From Pinguiococcus pyrenoidosus (lineage: Eukaryota > Sar > Pinguiophyceae > Pinguiochrysidales > Pinguiochrysidaceae): DNA of 17,644 bases. Location of the stretch: positions 1 through 17,644 of the forward strand of contig JAAMXY010002118.1 of the NCBI GenBank assembly GCA_019677205.1, written 5' to 3'. The notes beneath the pieces are model-generated. The model did not search any database, had not been told where the DNA came from, and saw only the letters and a program-made list of their open reading frames with translations. A program made the translations under genes and the position numbers. Positions 1 to 8,209 of this stretch are shown piece after piece (positions within the stretch are counted from its first letter, which is position 1; every line of letters begins with the position of its first letter).

Positions 1-85
1 ACCGCGCTAGGCAGGCTGCCTCAGACCTCTGAAGCGCGTCACGGTCGAGCATCCAGGCGCCCTGGCTGCCGTCTATATCGCAGCT

Positions 86-333
86 CAAGGCATCAGTTTG
101 ATGCATCAGTTGATGCATCAGTTGATGCATCAAACTGATGCAAACACTGTTACTAAAAGGCATCAGTTGATGCATCAGTCTGATGCATCAGTGAAACTGA
201 CGCATCAAACTGATGCATCAACTGTTATGTCAGACTGATGCATCAGACTGATGGATCAACAGTTTGCAAACTATCTTGCAATGGTCTTGTGCATCAGACT
301 GTTAGGCTTACTGATGCACCAACTGATGCATCA
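86..333. repeat. Palindrome array 1 (TGATGCATCA units, 12-13 nt phase)
   Basis: Exact copies of the self-complementary 10-mer TGATGCATCA start at 99, 111, 123, 168, 181, 211, 236 and 324. Near copies start at 86, 136, 156, 198 (TGACGCATCA), 223, 249 (TGATGGATCA), 287 and 312 (TGATGCACCA). Most neighbouring starts are 12 or 13 nt apart, so a unit is a 10-bp dyad plus a 2-3 nt spacer (GT, AC, CT or AA). The sequence decays into scattered half-motifs after about 340. No gene overlaps it. It could be a satellite, a cluster of dimeric transcription-factor sites (TGA-N4-TCA resembles bZIP half-sites), or a hairpin-rich element; the sequence alone does not decide. Confidence 0.85.
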
Positions 334-822
334 GTGTGAAATCAAGTGATGCTTGGGATTGACGCGATGATTGATGGATTCAATCGACGCATCAGCTGGT
401 CAGGTTGGCGTGGCGCTTGTGGAGTGCTTGTGGAGATGAATGTTGAGTTGCAAAGAGATCGCGCACCCTTAGATTCAAAAATCCCTTTCTTCCTCAGAAT
501 CAGACGCGTCTCCGCCTAGAACGCTTCCAGGTGCGGGGCCAGACCTGCCGGCAGTGGGGACAGCGTAGCAGCATGGCTCCTTGCTGCAAAGCGGCAGCCA
601 GCAGGCAATCTCCAATTCGCTCCCCGCGTTCGAATATTCCTGGCGGTAAATTTTCCCGTTGTTTCACCTGCGAGAAGGTCGTCATTGGGCAGCGCGGGAG
701 TTTTGTTCATTTGAAAGAGTACAGTCCACCAATGGCTGTTGTTCAAAACTCTCCTATCAGACGTTTCTTTGTACGGTTCTTCCAGAAGTATTTTAATTGG
801 CCCATGCAAGTATTAAACCAGC
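334..822. other. Non-coding spacer between the two palindrome arrays
   Basis: No gene is supported here. Open frames exist on both strands: about 61 codons on minus at 500-685, with one C-x2-C pair and a basic tail; about 97 codons on minus at 516-809; and a plus frame at 531-899 that runs into the second repeat array. None has a recognisable domain, and they overlap and contradict each other. The minus frame at 500-685 is the most protein-like, but I would not call it a gene. Confidence 0.4.
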
Positions 823-992
823 TGACGTGTCAGTTGATGCATCAGTTGACGCGTCATCTGATGCATATAGCTGATGCAAGCACAAAATGCATCAGATGAC
901 GTGTCAAATGACGTCTCAACTGACCCATGTAGCTGATGCACGTGCCTGATGCATCAGTTGACGCGTCAACTGATGCATCAACTGATGCATAG
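823..992. repeat. Palindrome array 2 (14 contiguous units, 12-13 nt phase)
   Basis: This tract has units starting at 823, 835, 847, 859, 872, 885, 897, 909, 921, 934, 947, 959, 971 and 983, every step being 12 or 13 nt. Exact TGATGCATCA occurs at 835, 947 and 971. TGACGCGTCA, which is also a perfect palindrome, occurs at 847 and 959. Others are one-sided variants such as TGACGTGTCA (823, 897) and TGACGTCTCA (909), which look like CRE/ATF half-sites. The array ends about 440 bp upstream of the likely PurL start, so it could be a distal regulatory element of that gene, or only a satellite. Confidence 0.85.
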
Positions 993-1434
993 CGGGTCGA
1001 GTTGCTACATAGACGGCCTCTCCCAAGTGGCCCAAGATCACACTAGCAGTCCAGCTTCTGCCCGCATCACTCACTAGTAGATCGATGCAACCAGAACACG
1101 ACCTCTTGTACTCATGTAAGTATCAAACATGTACTCTGGTCAGCTACTCTTTCCCTACTCCTGTTGTCAAAGAGCGCGCGTTCGGACAGACATATTCGGC
1201 GGACAGAAAGTTCGGATCTATTCTTGCTTCCTTCAAATAGGGAAAGTGCTCCATCCCTAGCTGGGGCCTCGAGAAATCGGAGGTTACCTGCTAGAAAAGA
1301 TGGAAAGGCGTGTCCACGGTACTGTCATCTCTTCAGAGCTAATCATAAGAAGGGAAGATTGCATCTTCGCCTCTGTCGCAAAATGCACTTCAAACGCACT
1401 TCCGCCACCAAATCCACCAGAAAATGCCGCCAGG
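993..1434 (+). promoter_or_regulatory. Presumed upstream region of purL
   Basis: This 440-bp stretch between the second palindrome array and the chosen PurL start should hold the promoter and 5' UTR of that gene. I see no convincing TATA box. A plus frame at 1164-1475 overlaps the PurL start in another frame and has no recognisable domain. The PurL frame is already open from an ATG at 1300, so part of this region may be translated if that upstream ATG is used. Confidence 0.35.
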
Positions 1435-4400
1435 ATGACGCTTCTACCTCTTCTGTGTTTCCTCTGCTTCCTTAAAGCGGGCGTGGCATGGAATGTGGCG
1501 CCCTCGGGACAGTTTCGCTGGCGCTTTGCATCAGCTGATGCCGTGTCCAGCATTTTGCACGTCGAAAGCGTCGTGTATACAGACGACACAGAGTTGGAAA
1601 GCCGAAGTCTGCTGGACGGTGGCGTCGTCAAGGCGCAGCAGGCGCTTGGGTACCTGATAAAGCTGCAGGAGAGCTCCGTTGACGACGCGCGAGTCTGTGA
1701 AATCGCGGCCGTCCTTGGACTGCGGAGCGTAAACGGGCGGAACGGCCATGAAACTACGGCAGAGACGCGACTTTTTGGGCCGAGATGGCAGATTCCGTCG
1801 TGGAGAAGCAGTAATGCGGTGAGCATCCTGAGGCATTGCGGATTCACCAGCGTCTCAAGGGTCGAACCGCTGCGGCGAGTTCGCATCCACGAGGGTAAAC
1901 CTCGGGAGGAGCTGCTCTTCGACCGGATGACCGAGCAAGAGTACCACGAAGATCTGTTCGCCGACGTCTGCAAAGAGGTCGGTGGACAAGCAGGGGGGGC
2001 AGCCACCTTGCCGGTGCTGGAGACAGGCGCAGAAGCTCTCGAGCTCTTCTCCCAGGCCAAGAGCTTGGGCCTCTCGCTGGAAGAGTGCCAGGAATATGCG
2101 CACTTCTTCGGCCAGACGCTGCGGCGAGACCCGACTGAGGTGGAGGTCTTTGACCTGGCCCAGTCCAACAGCGAGCATTGCCGACACTGGATTTTTCGAA
2201 GTCACAACCGCGTCGCGAAGAAGCACCTGGCACCACGGAGCGTCGCCACGACGCGAATGCCCAAGTTCGCCAGCGGTCGAGGAGGTAGCTTGATTGAGAT
2301 GCTTCGGGCGTCGCTCGTTGCCGCCGAAGCGGGAAGAGCGGCAAAAGCTGCTGCCTGCGTGGAGATGCCGGCCTTGCCAGGCAGCGGCCTGGCTTTCTCG
2401 GACAATGCATCTGTCTTGCGACGGTCCTCCCAGGCTTCTGGACTTTGCCTGAGCCTCACCGCAGAGACGCACAACTTCCCAAGCGGTGTCGCGCCCTATC
2501 CAGGAGCGGCTACGGGCGTCGGTGGCCGCATTCGGGATACCGTTGCAGTCGGGAGAGGCGGGATCGCCGGAGCAGGCGTCGCTGGCTATGCGGTCGGGAG
2601 AGTCCGCTTGGACGCTGACGGAGACGGCCGCCGCGGCAGAAGCCACGGCGCCGCAAAATCACGGAGGAAGGAGATACATGGTTGGGAAGTCGGTGTTCCG
2701 CAGGGTCTCTACGACGTGTTTCCCCCGGACAGCATGGCGACACCCCTGGAGATCCTCCTCCGCGCAAGCGACGGTGCGAGCGACTACGCCAACTGCTTCG
2801 GAGAGCCCTGCGTGGCGGGCTTTGCCAGGTCGGAGGCCTGGATCGAGAGCACTGCGCACGGTGGACTAGAATGGCGGGAATGGTTCAAGCCCATCATGTT
2901 CTCCGGCGGGCTTGGCTTCACGCGAGCTGCGGATCTCGACAAGCAGCTTCCCTCGGCAGGCCTGAACGTGGTTAAAATCGGCGGACCGCCGCTGCGCGTC
3001 GGCGTGGGCGGTGGCTCAGCTTCCAGCAAGCTGCAGAGCGATGGGGACGGAGCCTCCAACCTTGATTTCGACGCGGTGCAGAGAGGTGATCCGGAGATGG
3101 GCAACAAGGCAGCCAAGGTGGTGAGGAGCGGAATCGCCGCGGGGAGGGACGGCCAGAGCCTGTTTCTTTCCATCCATGACCAGGGTGCCGGCGGCAATGG
3201 CAATGTTCTCAAAGAATTGGCGGAGCCGTGCGGCGCCAAGATAGCATATGACCTGCTTCAGAGGGTTCGGGAGCCTGGAGGTCAGCAGCCGGGGGGTCAC
3301 GAAGACTTGGACGAGGGGCGCTTAACACCCCTCGAGTTGTGGAGTGCAGAGTACCAGGAGAACTACGCCGTTCTCGTCGGAGATGACGCACTTCCCAACC
3401 TCTTTGATATCGCGGATAGGGAGGAATGCCCCACAACAGTTGTCGGGCGGACCACAGCGGATGGGCGTGTCCAACTGCATAGACGGGACAACAGCAACAT
3501 CGTAGATCTTCCCTTGGAGGACGTGTTGCAAGCGCCGCCGCGCACATACTTTTACGATCGTGTCGATACTACGGCCATGGATGTAGAGAATAGGTGGAAC
3601 TTTGAGGGTTCAGGGCCCAGGGATCACAGCTTTGAAGAAGTGGATGAGGAGGACCTGCGCGGGCTCTTCCTCGAGGTTCTGACCACCATCCTCGAGTCTG
3701 TCTCGGTCGGCTCGAAAAGGTTCCTGACGTCGAAGGTCGATCGCTCTGTCGGAGGCCTGACAGCACAGCAGCAATGCGTCGGTCCGTCCCAGCTGCCCCT
3801 TGCGGACGTTGGCGTCGTTGCGTTTCCCGAGGCACTGACAAGCACAGGAGAGACCGATCGGGCCACGCAAGGCGGTGCCGTGAGCATCGGAGAGCGCCCA
3901 GCAGTCTCCGTCGAGGCGGCTTGGCCGGATTGTGCGATGCACGAAGGCATCCCGAAGGCGAAGCGTGCCAGGCGCGCGGCCCAGATGGCCATAGCGGAGG
4001 CGCTTCTGAACCATGTGTGGGTGGCTACGCCTACGCTGACCGCGTCGTCGCTCCGGACCAGCATCAATTGGATGTGGCCACCACCAAAGGGATCTCGTGA
4101 CGCACATTCTGCCGCGTCCCCGCGGGGAGCTGAGCTTGTAGACGCCGTCGCAAGCGTGGGTGCCATGCTTGGCTCGCTGGGTGCCGCTTGTGACGGGGGG
4201 AAGGACTCGCTGTCCATGACGGCGCCCTGCAGAGGAGAATGCTCGAAAAGTCCAACGGATGCGGTCGAAGCGCCGGGAAGCTGCGTGGTCACCGCCTACA
4301 GCATCGTAGACGACGTGCGCAGGAAGGTCGATCCGACCCTCAAGCCGCTTCAGGAAGGGACGGGCATCATCCTCAAGGCCTACCCTCCGAGCGGTCCGCA

Positions 4401-6118
4401 AGGACGGCTCGGATCGACCGCCTTTCAGCTGGTTGCGCGCGACGAAAAGCTCCACAAGTCTGGCTTTGCAAACGGTAGCTCGGGAGGCGACGATTCCTCG
4501 CTGTTGAGCAGAATTGTGGGCGAGCTTGGCGACGGCTGCCTCCCACCGGAGGTCCAAGCGGGGCCGCTGGGGATGCTTTTCGCGGCCGTGCAGACCCTGG
4601 TGCAGGATGATCTGATTACCGCCGGACATGATGTGAGTGACGGAGGAGCGATGGTCGCAGCCCTGGAAATGGCCTTCGCGGGTGGAGCGAGCATCTCGTT
4701 GGACCTCAAAGGCTCCGAGCTGCGGCAGCATCCGACGGGCCCTCTAGATGCCAATGCCTGCTGCGCAGTTCTCAGAGCCACTTTCGACGAAAGCCCGGCA
4801 GTGATCATGCAGACTGACGCCAAACGCCTTCCCTCAGTCCTGAAGGTGCTTGGCATCATGGGAGTTCCCTACGACATCTCTGGATTCTCCCGAGTTGCTG
4901 CTCCCCCTGACGAGGGCTCTTCGGCAAGCCCGACGGTTTCGATTACCGTGGCAGGCGCAAGGCTGCTTGATGACCATCCCCTCTCTTCGCTGCTGGCGGC
5001 CTGGGACCGACCTGCAGCGCGCCTGGAGCGTTTCCAGTGTGCCGATAAGTGCGCGGCGTCGGAGGAAGCGTGGGTGCACGATTGGTTCGGAAAGCGCCCA
5101 AAGTGGCACGTGCCCTTCGCCTATGGCTTCCCTTCTCGCTCAGCGGAAGCACTCAGCATACCCTCCGTGGCGATTCTCCGCGAGGAGGGCTCAAATGGAG
5201 AGCGGGAGATGGCGGCGGCGTTTCGGGCAGCGGGATTCAATCCCGTGGATGTGACCACGAACGACTTGACGAGCGGGCGGATTCGAGATCTGAGCGCCTT
5301 CGCCGGCGTCGCGTTTGTCGGCGGCTTCAGCTATGGCGACGTGCTCGGCTCCGGGCGGGGATGGGCGCAGGTGCTCACGCGGAATCCGCTGGCAAAGTCC
5401 GCCCTCGACTCCCTTCGCCGACGGCCACAGAGCTTTGTTCTTGGCGTCTGCAACGGCGCTCAACTTCTTGCCGAGCTAGGTTGGGTTGCGGACGGCGCCA
5501 ACGCAGTGGAGTCAACAGTCGCCTTCAAGGACAATCGGAGCGGCCGCTTCGAGTCGCGATGGTCCCAAGTTGTGGTCAGGCCGCAGGCGTCGGCAAGTTT
5601 TTGGTTTCGGGGTATGGAGGACGGGATCATGGGAATCTGGTGTGCACACGCAAGCGGCAGACTAGAGGTACGGTACAATCGCTTTCTCGCAGCTACGCTT
5701 CAGTCCGGTCTCCGTAACATCTCTCTACATCAGCCGCGAGAGGGCTGCAGCGTCGACATGGAGTTGGTGCCGCTGTCCTTCTGCGATCCCGACGGAGAAG
5801 CCACGGAGGTACGACCGCCATCGAGTCGACGGATTACGTTCCTTTCTCCTCAACCGTGGCAATCCTTGACCCCCACAACTTTGCCGCCATCAGGAGTACC
5901 CGTTCAATCCCAATGGCTCTCCGGGCGGAGCCGCGGCCGTGCTCAGCTGCGACGGGCGGTGCTTGGCCATGATGCCGCATCCAGAGCGCTGCTTCCTTGA
6001 TTGGCAGCTGCCTTGGGCACCAGAGAAGCTCCAAGAAGACTTTCGCCAAAGAGGCTGCTCTCCCTGGATCCGCCTCTTCCGAAACGCACACAGCTTTGCC
6101 GCCGCAGACGCGCCATAG
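1435..6118 (+). CDS. purL: Phosphoribosylformylglycinamidine synthase (FGAM synthase, PurL), single-chain type
   Basis: This enzyme converts FGAR, ATP and glutamine to FGAM, the fourth step of de novo purine synthesis. The exons are 1435-5808 and 5894-6118, with an 85-nt phase-0 GT-AG intron, giving about 1532 aa (large PurLs are usually about 1300, plant forms about 1400). Visible landmarks, in order: NSEHCRH (245-251), ETHNFP (344-349), a GG-rich loop GGPPLRVGVGGG (516-527), HDQGAGG (581 on), DGGKDS (920-925), GHDVSDGG (about 1064-1071), and a C-terminal class I glutaminase from about 1243. Its triad is Cys1339 in GVCNGAQ, with His1487 and Glu1489 in MMPHPER. The last two lie in exon 2, so the unspliced frame loses them and ends in unrelated sequence. 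ATG 1435 was preferred because it begins a signal-peptide-like leader (hydrophobic residues 3-13, likely cut Ala18/Trp19). An in-frame ATG at 1300 would add 45 residues. Identification is secure; start and targeting are not. Confidence 0.93.
5809..5893 (+). other. purL intron
   Basis: The donor GAG|gtacga and acceptor catcag|GAG bound an 85-nt phase-0 intron. Joining them produces the expected PurL run ATEEYPFNPNGSPGG, which leads into the MPHPER motif. The open frame that continues through the intron makes low-complexity Ser/Pro/Arg sequence with no PurL similarity and loses the catalytic His and Glu. Confidence 0.9.
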
Positions 6119-6322
6119 TTCGCGCAGAGAGACAGAGAGGGAGAGAGGGAGAGACGGAGAGAGCGAGCGAGAGAGCGCGCGAGACTACCGGGATCTCTCT
6201 TCCTTCTTTCAAGCTGAGTTTTTCGCGCCCAGGATGGCGTCCTTCTTCAGCTTCTCGGGCTCAGAGTTTCTGCCGCTTATGTGCTTCGCAATTTCGAGGT
6301 AAACCGTACCCTTTCCTGACCT
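6119..6322. repeat. GA-rich simple tract in a convergent intergenic gap
   Basis: This short gap lies between the 3' ends of purL (+) and the DPH4-like gene (-). From about 6122 to 6184 the plus strand is an imperfect purine run of GAGA/GGGA units (such as gagacagagagggagaga), followed by ordinary sequence. It probably lies in the 3' UTR of one or both genes. No gene or classical polyadenylation signal is visible. Confidence 0.6.
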
Positions 6323-6836
6323 TCAGGAGCCTTCTTTGGAGGTGTTTTGATCGGCTTCCACGACGTCATAGGCCAGGGAACAAGAGGCGCACTCCACCAC
6401 GTTGTAGCCTTCGTCCAGGTCTGCCTGGGAGATCTCCAGCGTGTCGCCGCAGCGCTCACAAGGGCCTCTCCACACGCTTTGGTGGAGTGAGAGCTGTTTT
6501 CCAAGCCGAACCTCTCCGAAAACCCCTTCCGTGGCCTCGTCCACGTCCATACATCCGCCTTCCAACGCCTTTAGAACTCGTTCCAACGCCAAGCTCAGCT
6601 CCTACCAAAGCAAAATACGATTAAAAAGCGGGGCATTAGCAGCGTGTCCGAGATAAAGACGGATTTCTTAGGAAAAAAGAGGAAAAAGAGGGAAAACGTA
6701 CATGAAAAGCGGCGGCGTCTCCAGTCTGTCGATCCGGATGCAGCTGCCGCGCGCGCTGACGGAACGCTGCTCGCGCCGCTCGCTCATCTAGCACTTTGTT
6801 GACGCCCAGCGTCGCGAGAGCGTCATGGAGGCTCAT
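6323..6836 (-). CDS. J-domain and CSL zinc-finger protein, DPH4/DNAJC24-like
   Basis: The exons (minus strand) are 6836-6702 and 6601-6323, joined across a 100-nt phase-0 GT-AG intron, giving 137 aa. Residues 1 to about 58 form a J-domain with the HPD motif at 33-35, which stimulates Hsp70 ATPase. Residues about 85-125 form a CSL-type zinc finger with Cys93, Cys96, Cys116 and Cys119 and the typical spacing C-x2-CG...VxC-x2-CSL. This J plus CSL order is diagnostic of DPH4/Jjj3, a helper in diphthamide synthesis on elongation factor 2. Human DPH4 is about 149 aa, so the length fits. The intron cuts the J-domain just after HPD, which leaves each exon alone looking like a half gene. The gene is divergent from the Erg28-like gene 276 bp away. 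A general J-protein with a CSL finger is the only alternative. Confidence 0.85.
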
Positions 6837-7112
6837 CGGACAAGTCTGTGGCGCTCAGATCGCCTGTCTAGCCAAAGATTTAGAAAATTAAATTTTAAAA
6901 TTGTCTTATTTAGAAATGATTAATACTTTAGAGATTTTTTATAATTATGTATCAACGCTTTTTAGCGAACCACTTTGGCAGTTTTCGGTTTTCATTGACT
7001 CTGTACCTCAGATTCGGATTTTTCAGCGAATTATTCATAAATCCACATGAAGATCGACAGCATTTGGCGCGTTTAAAGGCGCGTTGAAAGACACTTTGTG
7101 CGCTGTACTACA
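6837..7112. promoter_or_regulatory. AT-rich divergent intergenic region (shared promoter candidate)
   Basis: The start codons of the DPH4-like gene (-) and the Erg28-like gene (+) are 276 bp apart. Positions about 6873-6966 are strikingly AT-rich against the GC-rich surroundings, with runs such as aaattaaattttaaaa and ttttttataattatg. The latter resembles a TATA element for the plus gene, about 165 bp before its ATG. No coding potential is seen. The block is best read as a bidirectional promoter or nucleosome-free region; an AT-rich insertion is the alternative. Confidence 0.45.
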
Positions 7113-7781
7113 ATGGCAAAGCGCTCCTTCGGCCCTTTCTCGTCGCTGCAGATGGCGTTCTTGTGTGCCGGTCTGTTCGAGTTGTATCTCGTGGGTTTCA
7201 TCTCCCAACTTCAGGTGATTCACCACTTCGGCGTTTGAGTTGAGCGTTTGACAGACCCTTTTGCGCGGAATTCGTAACTTCAGCGCATTTGCAAAGACTT
7301 CAGACGCCTTGGAAAAGACCATTTTTCCCTTTCTGTCCATTCCGAAAGAGCCACAGCTCTTCCAAAGCTATCTACGCGTCCTCATGGCGGCGCTCTCAGG
7401 TTTGCGCCGCCGAATTTGCGCGTTCGCAGCGAGTTCTAAAGATCTTCTGTGCGCTGAACAGGTCTGGGACTCATCCGATTGTGTTTTTGTGCGGCGCCGG
7501 ACAATTTCGCCATCTGGGTCATCTGTCTGCTCGCACATCTGGGCGAGATCGCGTGGTTCGCGGCCGAAGTCGCCAGCCTAGAAGGTGAGAATGACGCATA
7601 GTTTGCATTTCGATGTGTTTTACTTTCCCCCTCCCCACACACAATACTGACAAAGAAGACTGGATTTCACAACAAACACTTGATAGGAGAGAGTCTTGAG
7701 GCTGTGAAGCTGGCACCGTTGATTCCACTTCCGCTGGTGCTGGTCACGCTCAATTCGTATCCGGGAGGTCCGAAGTTGTAG
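7113..7781 (+). CDS. Small multi-pass membrane protein, probable Erg28 family
   Basis: I rebuilt this gene from four exons: 7113-7214, 7297-7399, 7462-7584 and 7687-7781, with all introns GT-AG and phases compatible, giving 140 aa. An alternative acceptor at 7254 would start exon 2 at 7255 and give 154 aa. Hydrophobic segments lie at about 12-31, 60-78, 85-105 and 117-131. The third exon matches Erg28 in register: Arg74, Asn83, an aromatic at 87 and Glu104 have the same spacing as R...N...Y...E in human and yeast Erg28 (140 and 148 aa), followed by an APLI stretch near the C-terminus. Erg28 is an ER scaffold that tethers the C4-demethylation enzymes of sterol synthesis. The exons are short and no single ORF shows the gene. 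The gene model is moderately sure and the family is tentative; another small four-helix ER protein is possible. Confidence 0.5.
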
Positions 7782-8209
7782 AGTTGCGAGAACGCTCCGA
7801 CAAACGACAGCTTCATTTGTCCAGAAGCGGACGAGGCGCGCAGGGGGACTCGACCGAGCCGTTGACGGCAGAGCATGAGAGACTAGCTTCCCAGTTGCGC
7901 GTTCGGGAAGTACACGTGATGATCGCGCCGTAGACCCAGAAAGGAAAAAAGGAAACAAGTTGGCCGTTCGAATGCTCTCAGCACCGTGCAATCGGTCGAC
8001 ACTGGCACATCGTTGCTGCCAGCGAGAATGAAGCATACATTCAGAGGCGTATCTGCCTCTGTTTCTCTCTCCTTGCTCTCTCCGTCTTTCAGTACATCGA
8101 TTCGGTCACAGAGGCATGCGTCGTTGATCACTAAGAAAGAGCCTCCTTCCATCTTTTGCTGAGCACGCATGCGGAAAACTACCTGGAACGTCTGTCTAGC
8201 ACAGTCGCT
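7782..8209. other. Convergent intergenic region with unresolved exon-like sequence
   Basis: This 428-bp gap separates the 3' ends of the Erg28-like gene and ABCG-A. On plus, a strong pyrimidine tract with an AG (about 8051-8092) precedes a short open stretch ending at a TAA near 8134, and a charged open frame runs through about 7782-7930. On minus, a 95-codon frame spans 7883-8170. These candidates conflict, and I could not join any into a convincing protein. The region may hold 3' UTRs, a spliced UTR, or a small unrecognised gene. Confidence 0.3.

Noticed and set aside
86-992. CRISPR array
   Set aside because: The units are 10-bp palindromes separated by 2-3 nt, with no 25-40 nt spacers, and the surroundings are eukaryotic.
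3610-4731. 373-codon minus-strand ORF
   Set aside because: It is antisense to conserved PurL sequence, with no domain; long antisense frames are expected in GC-rich genes.
5800-6000. Frameshift or pseudogene at the PurL C-terminus
   Set aside because: A clean 85-nt GT-AG intron restores the frame and the expected motifs, so the gene is intact.
7667-7876. Minus-strand 69-codon ORF that looks protein-like
   Set aside because: It overlaps antisense to the last exon of the Erg28-like gene, which has better splice and family support.
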